Shown: one piece after another, positions 18,105 through 26,323 of the stretch
How the letters are laid out: the number at the start of each line of letters is the position of its first letter
Position numbering within the stretch: position 1 is the first letter of the stretch
Assembly: GCF_020905375.1 (NCBI RefSeq)
Contig: NZ_JAJJBU010000013.1
Coordinates: 120,623 to 184,622 of the forward strand
Reading direction: 5' to 3'
From: Arthrobacter cryoconiti
GTDB taxonomy: Bacteria > Actinomycetota > Actinomycetes > Actinomycetales > Micrococcaceae
DNA length: 64,000 nt
Notes under the pieces: model-generated
What the model was told of the DNA's origin: nothing
Seen by the model: only the letters and a program-made list of their open reading frames with translations
The model's database searches: none
Position numbers and translations under genes: made by a program

Positions 18105-18716
18105 TTAGTGGTGCAGGCCCTGAAAAGACATGGTGATGACGTCATCAGCTAGTTTCGACGCCGAGAGCGCACCGCCGGGCCTGTACCATTCCACAATCGA
18201 GTTGATGGTGCCAAAGAGCAGCCTCGTGATGGTGCTCGGGGCAAGATCGGTGCGCAACGATCCGTCCTGCTGGGCTGCGGAGACCAGTTCTGTAATAGTG
18301 CGGTCAAAAGTGCGTCGCCGCGCCAGGGCGTCGCGCTCCATCTCGGTATTACCACGTACTCGCAGCAGAAGAGTGACGAAGGCAAGCCTATCTACCAGGA
18401 CGGCGATCGTCCCCCGAAGCACAAACTCAAGCCGGGTGTCGGCTGGGCCGGACAGGGCGCCGTCGAGCTTCAACACGGCCTCCAATCCACCCAAAGCCTC
18501 GTCCAAGGCCAGTCGCAGCAGGTCCTCCTTGGACGGGACATGATGGTAGATGGCCGACTTGGAAATGCCCAGGGTCTCGGCCAAGATGCCCATGGAGGTG
18601 GCTTCGTAGCCGTGCTTATTGAAAACCTCAACGGCGATCTGCAGCACAGACTGTTGGTCGTAACCGGGACGGCCCCGTTTGGAGGCGGTGGCGTGAGAGG
18701 TGGCGGTGGTGGGCAT
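18105..18716 (-). CDS. paaR: TetR-family repressor of phenylacetate genes
   Basis: TetR regulator of 203 residues. DNA-binding domain near residues 15-65: LQIAVEVFNKHGYEATSMG and LAETLGISKSAIYHHVPSKEDLL. The C-terminal domain has RLEFVLRGTIAVLVDRLAFVTLLLRVRGN. It is the third gene of the paaI-paaK-paaR transcription unit, 12 bases after paaK. Two related operator-like sequences in the paaI-paaA divergent region are its likely targets, with phenylacetyl-CoA the expected inducer as in other TetR-type PaaR systems. The gene name rests on context and operators. Confidence 0.82.
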   Translation of the reverse strand: MPTTATSHATASKRGRPGYDQQSVLQIAVEVFNKHGYEATSMGILAETLGISKSAIYHHVPSKEDLLRLALDEALGGLEAVLKLDGALSGPADTRLEFVLRGTIAVLVDRLAFVTLLLRVRGNTEMERDALARRRTFDRTITELVSAAQQDGSLRTDLAPSTITRLLFGTINSIVEWYRPGGALSASKLADDVITMSFQGLHH

Positions 18717-18728
18717 GGCTCTAGTTTC

Positions 18729-20045
18729 TCACGCGCGGTTATCGTAGATGCGCTTGAGCTTGCCGTTGGAGCGCTCCAACGATCCTGGGGCAACAACATC
18801 AACAACGCAGGTGGAACCGATATGGATCTTGATCTGGGATTTCAGTGCGAGCGCACCGGCCGCCCATTCTTGCGCCGTCGTATTCTCGCGCGGCTCAATG
18901 TGAATTGTCATTTGGTCCATGCGTCCCGCACGGGTGAGCTCCAGTTGGAAGTGCGGGCTCAGTACCGGGATGCGCAGCGCGATTTCTTCGATCTGTGAAG
19001 GGAACATGTTCACCCCGCGCAGGATGATCATGTCGTCGCTGCGCCCAGTGATGCGAGCCATTCGACGCATGCCGGGACGCGCCGTCCCAGGTAGAAGCCG
19101 GGAGAGATCCTTGGTCCGGTAACGGATAATCGGCAGCGCTTCCTTGGTCAGCGACGTGAAAACAAGCTCGCCTTCTTCGCCGTCAGGACGGATAGAGCCC
19201 TTGCCCACGGAAATATCGAACGGATCGATGATCTCGGGTCGGAAATGGTCTTCCCAAATGTGGTTACCGTCTTTGGTCTCAACGGACTCCCCGGAAACGC
19301 CCGGGCCCATGACCTCGGACAGGCCGTAGATGTCGCAGGCCTGCAGATCCATGCCTTGCTCTAGCTCGCGGCGCATCTCCTCGGTCCACGGCTCCGCCCC
19401 GCACACGGCAAACTTCAGCGACGTGGCGCGCGGATCGATCCCTCGGCGCGTCATGGCGTCCATGATGGTCAGAAGATAGCTGGGCGTGCACAAAATGGCG
19501 TCTGGTTCAAAGTCCGTGATCAGCTGAATCTGCTTTTCCGTCTGCCCACCGGACATCGGAATGACGGTGGTGCCCAGGGCTTCGGCTCCGTAGTGTGCGC
19601 CCAGCCCGCCCGTGAAGAGGCCATAACCATAGGCGTTGTGGACCTTCATGCCCGGGCGCACACCGGAAAGGCGCAGGCAGCGTGCCATGAGGTTGGCCCA
19701 AGTCTTGATGTCATTGGCGGTATAGCCAACCACGGTGGGACGCCCGGTGGTTCCTGAGCTGGCGTGGATGCGCACCACGTCACTTTGCGGCACCGCGAAC
19801 ATGCCGAAGGGATATTCTTCGCGCAGGTCCTCTTTGGTTGTGAACGGGAAATTGGCCAGATCCTCCAGCTCCACCAAGTCTTTCGGGTGGACGCCTGCCG
19901 CATCAAACTTGCGCTTGTACAGTGGCACGCGATCATAGGCGTACGCCACGGTTTCCTTCAAACGGGAAAGCTGAAGCGCCTCCAGCTCATCGCGGCTTAG
20001 GAGTTCGACGGCGTCCGGCTGGGACAGGTTGGTTTGTTGGGTCAT
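18729..20045 (-). CDS. paaK: Phenylacetate-CoA ligase
   Basis: AMP-forming ligase that activates phenylacetate with CoA, the first step of the pathway. It has 438 residues, the usual PaaK length. The P-loop-like motif is HASSGTTGRPTVVGYT, followed by NAYGYGLFTGGLGAHYGAEALG, the core DIYGLSEVMGPGVS, and the hinge and C-terminal region GRSDDMIILRGVNMFPSQIEE with the C-terminal lysine in RSNGKLKRI. It overlaps paaI by ATGA and precedes paaR. Confidence 0.96.
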   Translation of the reverse strand: MTQQTNLSQPDAVELLSRDELEALQLSRLKETVAYAYDRVPLYKRKFDAAGVHPKDLVELEDLANFPFTTKEDLREEYPFGMFAVPQSDVVRIHASSGTTGRPTVVGYTANDIKTWANLMARCLRLSGVRPGMKVHNAYGYGLFTGGLGAHYGAEALGTTVIPMSGGQTEKQIQLITDFEPDAILCTPSYLLTIMDAMTRRGIDPRATSLKFAVCGAEPWTEEMRRELEQGMDLQACDIYGLSEVMGPGVSGESVETKDGNHIWEDHFRPEIIDPFDISVGKGSIRPDGEEGELVFTSLTKEALPIIRYRTKDLSRLLPGTARPGMRRMARITGRSDDMIILRGVNMFPSQIEEIALRIPVLSPHFQLELTRAGRMDQMTIHIEPRENTTAQEWAAGALALKSQIKIHIGSTCVVDVVAPGSLERSNGKLKRIYDNRA

Positions 20046-20512
20046 GGTTGTGCTGACCTTTCCGGTGCTGCGTTCTGGGTGGGGGTTTGCTTATTAGGTA
20101 TGGTGCGGCAGCGGCCGCGGAACTCGGCCACGACGCTGTGTTGTGAATCGTCCAGCAGAACTTGGACGTCGTAGAGGCCGCTGCGTCCTTGCTGATGACG
20201 GCGGTTGGCTACGGCTGTGAGGCGTTGGCCGGCCCGGGTAGGCAAAAGAAAATTCACGTCGACGCCGGAGGCCACGGTGATGGTGGCATCGTCGCCGTCG
20301 GCCGTATTGCAGGCCAGTGCGAAGGCTGTGTCGGCGAGAGAAAAGACCATTCCGCCATGTGTGATGCCAAAGCCGTTCATCATCTCCGCCCGCAATGTCA
20401 TCGTGATGGTTGCATGGCCGTCGTCCAAGGCCAGAACCTCAATCCCCAGCCATTGTGAAGCGGCGTCGTTGCGCAGCAGTCGATGTGCCACGTCGGAACC
20501 GGCTAGCACCAT
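20042..20512 (-). CDS. paaI: Hydroxyphenylacetyl-CoA thioesterase PaaI
   Basis: Hot-dog fold thioesterase of 156 residues. The signature NGFGITHGGMVFSLADTAFA carries the conserved HGG and catalytic aspartate. PaaI hydrolyses ring-hydroxylated or dead-end phenylacetyl-CoA products and so releases CoA trapped in the pathway. ATG 20512 has GAGGAG at 6 bases. First gene of the minus-strand paaI-paaK-paaR unit, divergent from paaA. Confidence 0.92.
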   Translation of the reverse strand: MVLAGSDVAHRLLRNDAASQWLGIEVLALDDGHATITMTLRAEMMNGFGITHGGMVFSLADTAFALACNTADGDDATITVASGVDVNFLLPTRAGQRLTAVANRRHQQGRSGLYDVQVLLDDSQHSVVAEFRGRCRTIPNKQTPTQNAAPERSAQP

Positions 20513-20531
20513 GTGTTTCTCCTCACGTAGC

Positions 20532-20577
20532 TTACCGAATGTTCATTAGGTAATACCCTTACGGGCTGTTCTGTCAA
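20532..20577 (-). promoter_or_regulatory. paaI promoter with PaaR-type operator
   Basis: Minus-strand TTGACA (20572-20577) is a perfect -35; TATTAC (20550-20555) follows at 16 bases, or TTACCT (20548-20553) at 18. The sequence 20532-20553 starts TTACCGAATGTTC and is a 22-base imperfect palindrome (18 of 22 symmetric) covering the -10 and start site. It shares TTACCGA-NN-GTTC-N-TT with the paaA operator. Confidence 0.7.
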
Positions 20578-20603
20578 CAACACTCGCGCAACAATGGCGC
20601 CGA

Positions 20604-20649
20604 TTGACGAGGTCTGCGTCACACTATATCCTGAACGAACGGTCGGTAA
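20604..20649 (+). promoter_or_regulatory. paaA promoter with PaaR-type operator
   Basis: TTGACG (20604-20609) and TATCCT (20627-20632) are spaced by 17 bases. Immediately downstream, 20631-20649 contains GAACGGTCGGTAA, whose reverse complement reads TTACCGA-CC-GTTCGTT and matches the paaI operator. A repressor here would cover the -10 and start site. Confidence 0.72.
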
Positions 20650-20677
20650 ATAATTCAGCATGATCCAAGGAGGACCC

Positions 20678-21721
20678 GTGGCACAGAACTCGGAGCCCAA
20701 CAGCTCGGGCGCAAGCATCAAGTCAGTCAGCAGCGCAGCTAGCGGTAAGGCCGTACTGGACGGCCTTACCCCTGATCCTGTGCAGCTCGCCGGTCAGGAG
20801 CACTTTGACGCCGTCTTGGCCAAAGACTCCCGCGTGGAGCCCAAGGATTGGATGCCTGATGCTTACCGCCGTTCGCTGGTGCGCCAGATCTCCCAGCATG
20901 CGCACTCGGAGATCATCGGAATGCAGCCTGAGGCAAACTGGATCACGCGGGCACCGAGTCTCAAGCGCAAGTCGATCCTCATGGCCAAGGTTCAGGACGA
21001 GGCTGGTCATGGGCTCTACCTTTATTCGGCCGCTGAAACGTTGGGTACCACCCGTGACGAGATGATGGATGCCCTCGTGGCCGGCAAAGCCCGCTATTCC
21101 TCCATCTTCAACTACCCCACTGTGACGTGGGCAGATATGGGCGCTATCGGCTGGATGGTGGATGGTGCTGCTATCTGTAACCAGGTACCTTTGTGCCGTG
21201 CTTCCTATGGGCCGTATGGCCGCGCCATGGTCAGGGTGTGCAAGGAAGAGTCCTTCCACCAACGGCAGGGTTTTGAGATTCTTTTGGAGTTGGCTAACGG
21301 CACCGCTGAGCAGCGCGCCATGGCCCAGGACGCGGTAAACCGCTGGTACGCCCCGTCTTTGATGATGTTTGGTCCGCCGGATGATGATTCTCCCAATTCC
21401 AAGCAGTCCATGGCGTGGAACATCAAGCGCTTTAGCAATGACGAGCTCCGTTCCCGCTTTGTTGGAATGCTCGTCGAGCAGGTCAAAGTATTGGGCCTAA
21501 CGCTTCCTGACGATCAAGTGCGTTTCAACGAAGAAAGCAAAACGTGGGAACACGGACCGCTGGACTGGGATGAATTCAAGGAAGTATTGGCCGGTCGTGG
21601 CCCGTGCAACGCCCAGCGTCTAGAACGTCGCCGCACAGCTCATGAGGAAGGCGCCTGGGTCCGTGAAGCGGCCGTCGCCTACCACCAGAAGCAGCAGGAC
21701 AAGCAGAAAGCAGCAGCGTAA
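20678..21721 (+). CDS. paaA: Phenylacetyl-CoA 1,2-epoxidase, catalytic subunit
   Basis: Diiron oxygenase subunit of the PaaABCE complex, which makes the 1,2-epoxide of phenylacetyl-CoA. The protein has 347 residues. Iron ligands sit in the E-x2-H motifs VQDEAGHG and [10 protein letters not shown], with further acidic helices ([13 protein letters not shown]). GTG 20678 is chosen because AAGGAGG (20667-20673) precedes it at the right distance; ATG 20660 lies upstream of that ribosome site. First gene of paaABCDE-paaG. Confidence 0.97.
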   Translation: MAQNSEPNSSGASIKSVSSAASGKAVLDGLTPDPVQLAGQEHFDAVLAKDSRVEPKDWMPDAYRRSLVRQISQHAHSEIIGMQPEANWITRAPSLKRKSILMAKVQDEAGHGLYLYSAAETLGTTRDEMMDALVAGKARYSSIFNYPTVTWADMGAIGWMVDGAAICNQVPLCRASYGPYGRAMVRVCKEESFHQRQGFEILLELANGTAEQRAMAQDAVNRWYAPSLMMFGPPDDDSPNSKQSMAWNIKRFSNDELRSRFVGMLVEQVKVLGLTLPDDQVRFNEESKTWEHGPLDWDEFKEVLAGRGPCNAQRLERRRTAHEEGAWVREAAVAYHQKQQDKQKAAA

Positions 21722-21723
21722 AG

Positions 21724-22056
21724 ATGAGTGCCCAAGACGCATCGCAAAGCACAGCGCAGGATACCCAGGCAACTGCCCATCGCTGGCCACTGTGGGAAGT
21801 ATTTGTCCGCTCCAATCGTGGCCTGAGTCATGTCCATGCCGGTTCCTTGCACGCACCAGACGCATCCATGGCGTTGCGTAACGCACGGGATTTGTACACG
21901 CGGCGCAATGAGGGCGTGTCCATTTGGGTAGTCCCGTCTGAAGCCATCGCTGCCTCTGATCCTGATTCCAAGGGTTCATTCTTTGAATCCCCACAAGGCA
22001 AGGACTACCGCCATGCCACTTATTACACCAAGAGCGAAGGGGTGAAGCACCTTTGA
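21724..22056 (+). CDS. paaB: Phenylacetyl-CoA 1,2-epoxidase subunit PaaB
   Basis: Small subunit of 110 residues needed for assembly of the PaaABCE complex. The family signature is clear: WPLWEVFVRSNRGLSHVHAGSLHAPD at residues 20-45, ALRNARDLYTRRNEGVSIWVVPS and the C-terminal SKGSFFESPQGKDYRH. The ATG lies two bases after the paaA stop, and the stop overlaps the TTG start of paaC. Confidence 0.97.
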   Translation: MSAQDASQSTAQDTQATAHRWPLWEVFVRSNRGLSHVHAGSLHAPDASMALRNARDLYTRRNEGVSIWVVPSEAIAASDPDSKGSFFESPQGKDYRHATYYTKSEGVKHL

Positions 22057-22910
22057 CACCACATGCAACAAACCTAGGAGACTCTTCAGCCTCCGCCACT
22101 CGCATCACCCCCGGTAACGCACTTCGGCCCGAAGATATTGTCGAAGCCACGCGCTTGGGTACGGTGAAGCCGTCCGAGGACGTCGCCGAATACGCACTCC
22201 GTCTTGGCGATGATGCCTTGATACTGGCCCAACGCTTGGGCCACTGGATTTCCCGAGGTCCCGAACTTGAAGAAGACGTGGCCTTGGGCAATATCGCCTT
22301 GGACCAGCTAGGGCATGCACGCTCCTTCCTTAGCTACGCTGGTGCTGCTTGGGGTAAGACCGAGGACGATCTTGCCTACTTCCGCCGCGAACCTGAGTTC
22401 CGCTGCGCGCATTTGTTCGAGCAACCCAACGGCGACTTCGCTGTCACCATTGCTCGCGCGTTCATTGTGGCCAACTACCAGTTCCTGCTGTACCGCGAAC
22501 TGAGCAAATCCACTGACTCAATGCTGGCAGCCATCGCGGCTAAGGCCGTGAAGGAGGTGGATTATCACCTTGACCACAGCACCCAGTGGGTTCTTCGTTT
22601 AGCTGGCGGAACCGATGAATCTCGACGCCGTATGGTGGCAGGGTTGAATCTCATGTGGCCGTTTGTCGGTGAGCTCTTCCAAGACGACTCGCTGACAGCG
22701 CGTCTAGGCGCGGCCGGCGTCGTTCCTTCGAGTTTGAAAGACGAGTTTGACCGGTCCACGGGTACAGTTTTGGCTGAGGCGGACCTGGATGTCAGCGCCT
22801 TGCACATGTCTACCGGTGGTGGACGGGCAGGGCGGCATTCGGAGCATCTCGGCTTCGTTCTGGCAGAAATGCAGGTGCTCGCACGCGAATTCCCCGGGGC
22901 GAGTTGGTGA
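22053..22910 (+). CDS. paaC: Phenylacetyl-CoA 1,2-epoxidase subunit PaaC
   Basis: Structural partner of PaaA, 285 residues. It is a ferritin-like helical protein with ALRLGDDALILAQRLGHWISRGPELEED, ALGNIALDQLGHARSFLSYAG and AVKEVDYHLDHSTQWVLRLAGGT. The TTG start at 22053 overlaps the paaB stop (TTGA), which favours translational coupling. The N-terminal ~25 residues before ALRPEDIV are variable. Confidence 0.96.
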   Translation: MTPHATNLGDSSASATRITPGNALRPEDIVEATRLGTVKPSEDVAEYALRLGDDALILAQRLGHWISRGPELEEDVALGNIALDQLGHARSFLSYAGAAWGKTEDDLAYFRREPEFRCAHLFEQPNGDFAVTIARAFIVANYQFLLYRELSKSTDSMLAAIAAKAVKEVDYHLDHSTQWVLRLAGGTDESRRRMVAGLNLMWPFVGELFQDDSLTARLGAAGVVPSSLKDEFDRSTGTVLAEADLDVSALHMSTGGGRAGRHSEHLGFVLAEMQVLAREFPGASW

Positions 22911-23461
22911 GTGCCGTGGCTACACGTGGCTCCGCTGCAACCCAAGAAGACGCAGAACAACTAGCTTGGGACTTAGCAGCAACGGTGTGCGATCCTGAGA
23001 TACCGGTGTTGAGTATCGCCGACCTTGGCATATTGCGCCGTGTTGAAGTGTTCTTCCCGGATGGGGTAGGCGCTCTCAAGCCTGCCGTGCAAGTCACCAT
23101 CACGCCCACGTATTCGGGCTGTCCAGCCATGGACGCCATCCGCGATGACGTGACGAGCGTGTTTACGCAGGCCGGGTACTCGCAGGTGGACGTACGTTTA
23201 GTACTCTCGCCCGCTTGGACTACTGACTGGATGAGCGCGGAAGGCCGCAGAAAGCTAGAAGAGTATGGAATTGCACCTCCTAGCGGGCACTCGCGCGCAG
23301 GTGGACATAGCGGCCCCATCCGATTGGCGCTGGCCGTAAAGTGCCCGCAATGCCAGTCGCTGAATACCAAAGAACTTACCCGGTTCGGCTCCACGTCCTG
23401 CAAGGCGCTCTATGTGTGCCAAGACTGCAAGGAACCCTTCGACTACTTTAAGGTTCTCTAA
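22907..23461 (+). CDS. paaD: PaaD, iron-sulfur maturation factor for PaaE
   Basis: MIP18/DUF59 protein of 184 residues thought to help insert the PaaE iron-sulfur cluster. The N-terminal DUF59 part has VCDPEIPVLSIADLGILRRV and TPTYSGCPAMDAI with the conserved cysteine. The C-terminal zinc-ribbon region has KCPQCQS and YVCQDCKEPF. GTG 22907 is chosen because it overlaps the paaC stop as GTGA; a TTG at 22904 is the alternative. The stop overlaps the paaE start (TAATG). Confidence 0.95.
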   Translation: MSAVATRGSAATQEDAEQLAWDLAATVCDPEIPVLSIADLGILRRVEVFFPDGVGALKPAVQVTITPTYSGCPAMDAIRDDVTSVFTQAGYSQVDVRLVLSPAWTTDWMSAEGRRKLEEYGIAPPSGHSRAGGHSGPIRLALAVKCPQCQSLNTKELTRFGSTSCKALYVCQDCKEPFDYFKVL

Positions 23462-24651
23462 TGAGCGTTCCGGCTGACGCCGCTGCCCGACGCAGGGCAT
23501 CTTTCCACGAACTGAGTGTTTCTGCGGTCCGCCGCTTGACCGAGGATGCCATCGAGGTCACCTTTGGAGTCCCGCCCGAACTAGCAGGCTACTTCGACTA
23601 TCTCCCTGGACAATACGTGGCCTTGCGCATGCAGATGCCCGATTCCGATGGCGTGGACCGTGAGGTGCGGCGCAGCTACTCCATCTGTGCCGCTCCCGAG
23701 GAATTTGCGGACGGCAGCTCCGAGATCAGGGTTGCTATCAAGCGAGACATTGGCGGAGAATTTTCCACCTGGGCAAATGCTGAACTGGCCGCCGGAGCCG
23801 TCATGGAGGTCATGAGCCCTATGGGTGCCTTCATTTCCAAACACGGCGACGTTTCCAATGTGCTCACAGACATGAACCATCCAGAGTCCATGGTGCGAAG
23901 GACCGGAAACTACGTAGCCATTGCTGCGGGCTCTGGTATTACCCCGGTTATGGCACTGGCTCGTTCGCTCCTCATGGGGAATCCTGATACCCGCCTGGAT
24001 CTGGTTTACGCCAACAAGGCCACGATGGATGTGATGTTCCTTGAAGAATTAGCGGACTTGAAAGATCGATACCCACAGCGTTTTGCCTTGCACCACGTCC
24101 TCTCACGCGAGCAGCGGATCGCACCTCTCATGAGTGGGCGTCTTGACGCGGAAAAGCTCGAGGCTCTGCTGGGAACGGCTATTCACGCGGATGACATCGA
24201 CGAATGGTTTTTGTGCGGTCCCTTTGAACTCGTCCAACTATGCAGGGATGTTCTCGAAGCCCGTGGTGTTCCTCGGGAACTAGTTCGCTTTGAGTTGTTC
24301 ACCACCGGACGCCCCGATAGGCCCGAAGGCCAGGCCGGACGGCCAGTTATCGTGGATGACTCCGAGTCCACCTACAAGATCACGTTCACTCTGGACGGAC
24401 TCACTGCAGATGTTCAGAGTCCGACCCACTCCCGCGAGTCAGTCCTCAACGCAGCTCTCCGGGTACGTCCGGACGTACCGTTTGCCTGCGCCGGGGGAGT
24501 GTGTGGCACCTGCCGTGCGAAGCTGGTTTGTGGCACTGTGGAGATGGAAGAGAACTACGCGCTTGAACCGGAAGAAGTTGCTGCCGGGTACGTACTTACC
24601 TGCCAGTCCCGGCCCACCACACGTGAAGTCACCGTTGACTACGATGGCTAG
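23461..24651 (+). CDS. paaE: Phenylacetyl-CoA 1,2-epoxidase reductase subunit
   Basis: Reductase of 396 residues that passes electrons from NADPH to PaaA. The FAD domain contains RSYSICAAP, the NAD(P) domain AIAAGSGITPVMALARSLL and FLCGPFELVQ, and the C-terminal plant-type [2Fe-2S] ferredoxin domain CAGGVCGTCRAKL with the fourth cysteine in YVLTCQS. Overlaps paaD by one base of the stop. Confidence 0.96.
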   Translation: MSVPADAAARRRASFHELSVSAVRRLTEDAIEVTFGVPPELAGYFDYLPGQYVALRMQMPDSDGVDREVRRSYSICAAPEEFADGSSEIRVAIKRDIGGEFSTWANAELAAGAVMEVMSPMGAFISKHGDVSNVLTDMNHPESMVRRTGNYVAIAAGSGITPVMALARSLLMGNPDTRLDLVYANKATMDVMFLEELADLKDRYPQRFALHHVLSREQRIAPLMSGRLDAEKLEALLGTAIHADDIDEWFLCGPFELVQLCRDVLEARGVPRELVRFELFTTGRPDRPEGQAGRPVIVDDSESTYKITFTLDGLTADVQSPTHSRESVLNAALRVRPDVPFACAGGVCGTCRAKLVCGTVEMEENYALEPEEVAAGYVLTCQSRPTTREVTVDYDG

Positions 24652-24677
24652 GCGTACCCCTAAACCCAGGAGTAACC

Positions 24678-25460
24678 GTGATTGATTTTTCCATCGACGC
24701 CGGAGTCGGCGAGATCGTACTGAACGCTCCGTATAAGCTCAATTCGCTCAATGAGGCCGATCTCATTGAACTCAGCGCAGCCTATGACGAGGCCGCGCTC
24801 GCAGTGGATTCCGGTGCAGTCCGTGCCCTGCTGCTGCACGGCGAAGGACGTGCATTTTGTGCAGGGCGCGACATCGCAGAAGTTGACGGCTCAACCGATG
24901 ATCCCACTGCGTATTTGCAGGAGCTACTCACGCCGCTTCTGAAGAAAATCAGCGAATTTCCGGCACCAACCTTCGCTGCAGCCCAAGGTGCTTGCCTCGG
25001 GGTGGGGCTGGGCCTTCTGATCGCCACCGATGTTGTGTACGTGAGTGAGAATGCGAAGTTCGGTTCGCCGTTCGCTAACCTCGGCGCCGCACTAGATTCC
25101 GGGGCGACCTGGCTGTTTACGGAACGTCTCGGTGCGCACCGCACCATGGATCTGATCTACACGGCCGAGTTGATGAGCGGTGCACAGGCAGTGGCAGCAG
25201 GTATGTTTAGCCGTGCCAAGCCGGCTGAGGAACTTCTCGGATTCACCCGCGAGGCTGCTCTGAAAGCAGCAATAGGGCCAACTCTTGCGTTCAACGCCAG
25301 CAAGGAAGTGCTTGCGCGCATCCAGAAGGACAGCCTAGGGCTATGGGATGCCGTCGAACTGGAAAATCAAGCACAGGTGAAGCTCTCCAAGACAAGGGAT
25401 TACGCCGAAGGATTCGCCGCATTCGCTGCCAAGCGTAAGCCTGAATTCACCGGTCAATGA
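24678..25460 (+). CDS. paaG: Ring 1,2-epoxyphenylacetyl-CoA isomerase (oxepin-CoA forming)
   Basis: Crotonase-family protein of 260 residues. AGRDIAEVDG and AAQGACLGVGLGLLIATD form the oxyanion hole, and GAALDSGATWLF carries the aspartate typical of PaaG, which turns the ring epoxide into oxepin-CoA for PaaZ. GTG 24678 follows AGGAG. It lies 26 bases after paaE and closes the operon. The substrate of PaaZ, encoded 20 kb to the left, is the product of this enzyme. Confidence 0.9.
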   Translation: MIDFSIDAGVGEIVLNAPYKLNSLNEADLIELSAAYDEAALAVDSGAVRALLLHGEGRAFCAGRDIAEVDGSTDDPTAYLQELLTPLLKKISEFPAPTFAAAQGACLGVGLGLLIATDVVYVSENAKFGSPFANLGAALDSGATWLFTERLGAHRTMDLIYTAELMSGAQAVAAGMFSRAKPAEELLGFTREAALKAAIGPTLAFNASKEVLARIQKDSLGLWDAVELENQAQVKLSKTRDYAEGFAAFAAKRKPEFTGQ

Positions 25461-25473
25461 GCTAGTTGAGGCT

Positions 25474-26247
25474 TCAGCTCAGCGCGCGGGTGCCGGCGGG
25501 CAAAACGCCGTCGTGCATCAACTGCGTAGCAGCGTCCGCGATCGCTGTCATGGCCACCCGCTGGATCCACGGCCCGTAGGAAATACGTGCCACCCCAAGC
25601 TCGGCGAGCTTGGACGGTGTCAGCGAGCCTGGGACATTGATGACGCTCAGTAGGCCTCGGCCAATCCCGTCCACGAGCGACTTGACCGTGGGCTCATCCA
25701 GTTTTCCCGGGACAAAGATACACGTGGCGCCAACGTCCAAATAGGCCCTGCCGCGTTCGATCGCTGACTCAAGAAGTTCGCTCGGGTCACGATCCCCAGC
25801 CAGGAGGAAGGCGTCAGTGCGGGCGTTGAGGACAAAATCGATTCCTTCGGCGGCTCCGGCGCTTGCCGCCTCTTTCATCCGAGCTACGGACAGGGCCAGT
25901 GGCAGCATCTGGTCTTCGATATTGGCGCCAACTATGCCCACTCCTATGGCTTTGCGAACTGTCTCTGCCGGATTGCCATAACCGCGCTCCAAATCGGCGG
26001 TGACAGGCAGATCCGTGGCAGCGGCAATTCGCCCCACCGCTTCAATCATGGTGGCGACGGGGATGTGCTCGCCGTCGTCGTAGCCGTAAGAAGCCGCAAT
26101 CGAGTGGCTTGCCGTGGCCAACGCCTTGGTGCCAGGCAGATCCGAGATCACCTTGGCGCTGATGGCGTCCCACACATTGGCCAGCTGGAGAATTGCCGGA
26201 TCCTGATGGAGTCCAAGAAGCGTACTGGCCTTGCGTGCGGTGTCCAT
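25474..26247 (-). CDS. Isocitrate lyase/PEP mutase-family enzyme
   Basis: ICL/PEPM superfamily TIM barrel of 257 residues: LQLANVWDAISAKVI at strand 1, ATASHSIAASYGYDDGE, PVTADLERGYGNPAETV (metal-binding D-x-E and the GYGN motif) and GANIEDQMLP. It lacks the ~80-residue insert of true isocitrate lyases and the conventional C-K-G-x-H loop. Family members cleave or decarboxylate 2-oxo- or methylisocitrate-like acids. ATG 26247 lies 6 bases after TAGGCT, so it may have its own leaderless promoter. Downstream of a TPP enzyme on the same strand. Confidence 0.85.
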   Translation of the reverse strand: MDTARKASTLLGLHQDPAILQLANVWDAISAKVISDLPGTKALATASHSIAASYGYDDGEHIPVATMIEAVGRIAAATDLPVTADLERGYGNPAETVRKAIGVGIVGANIEDQMLPLALSVARMKEAASAGAAEGIDFVLNARTDAFLLAGDRDPSELLESAIERGRAYLDVGATCIFVPGKLDEPTVKSLVDGIGRGLLSVINVPGSLTPSKLAELGVARISYGPWIQRVAMTAIADAATQLMHDGVLPAGTRALS

Positions 26248-26253
26248 ATTGTG

Positions 26254-26259
26254 AGCCTA
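26254..26259 (-). promoter_or_regulatory. Leaderless -10 of the ICL/PEPM gene
   Basis: TAGGCT on the minus strand, 6 bases before ATG 26247. Matches the TANNNT-N6-start pattern seen at other genes here. No clear -35. Confidence 0.5.
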
Positions 26260-26323
26260 ACCCTGTAAAAGAGCGAACGATGGCGCGGCATGCCAAGCAT
26301 TTTAGGAAGTCGTGCCGCGGTGG

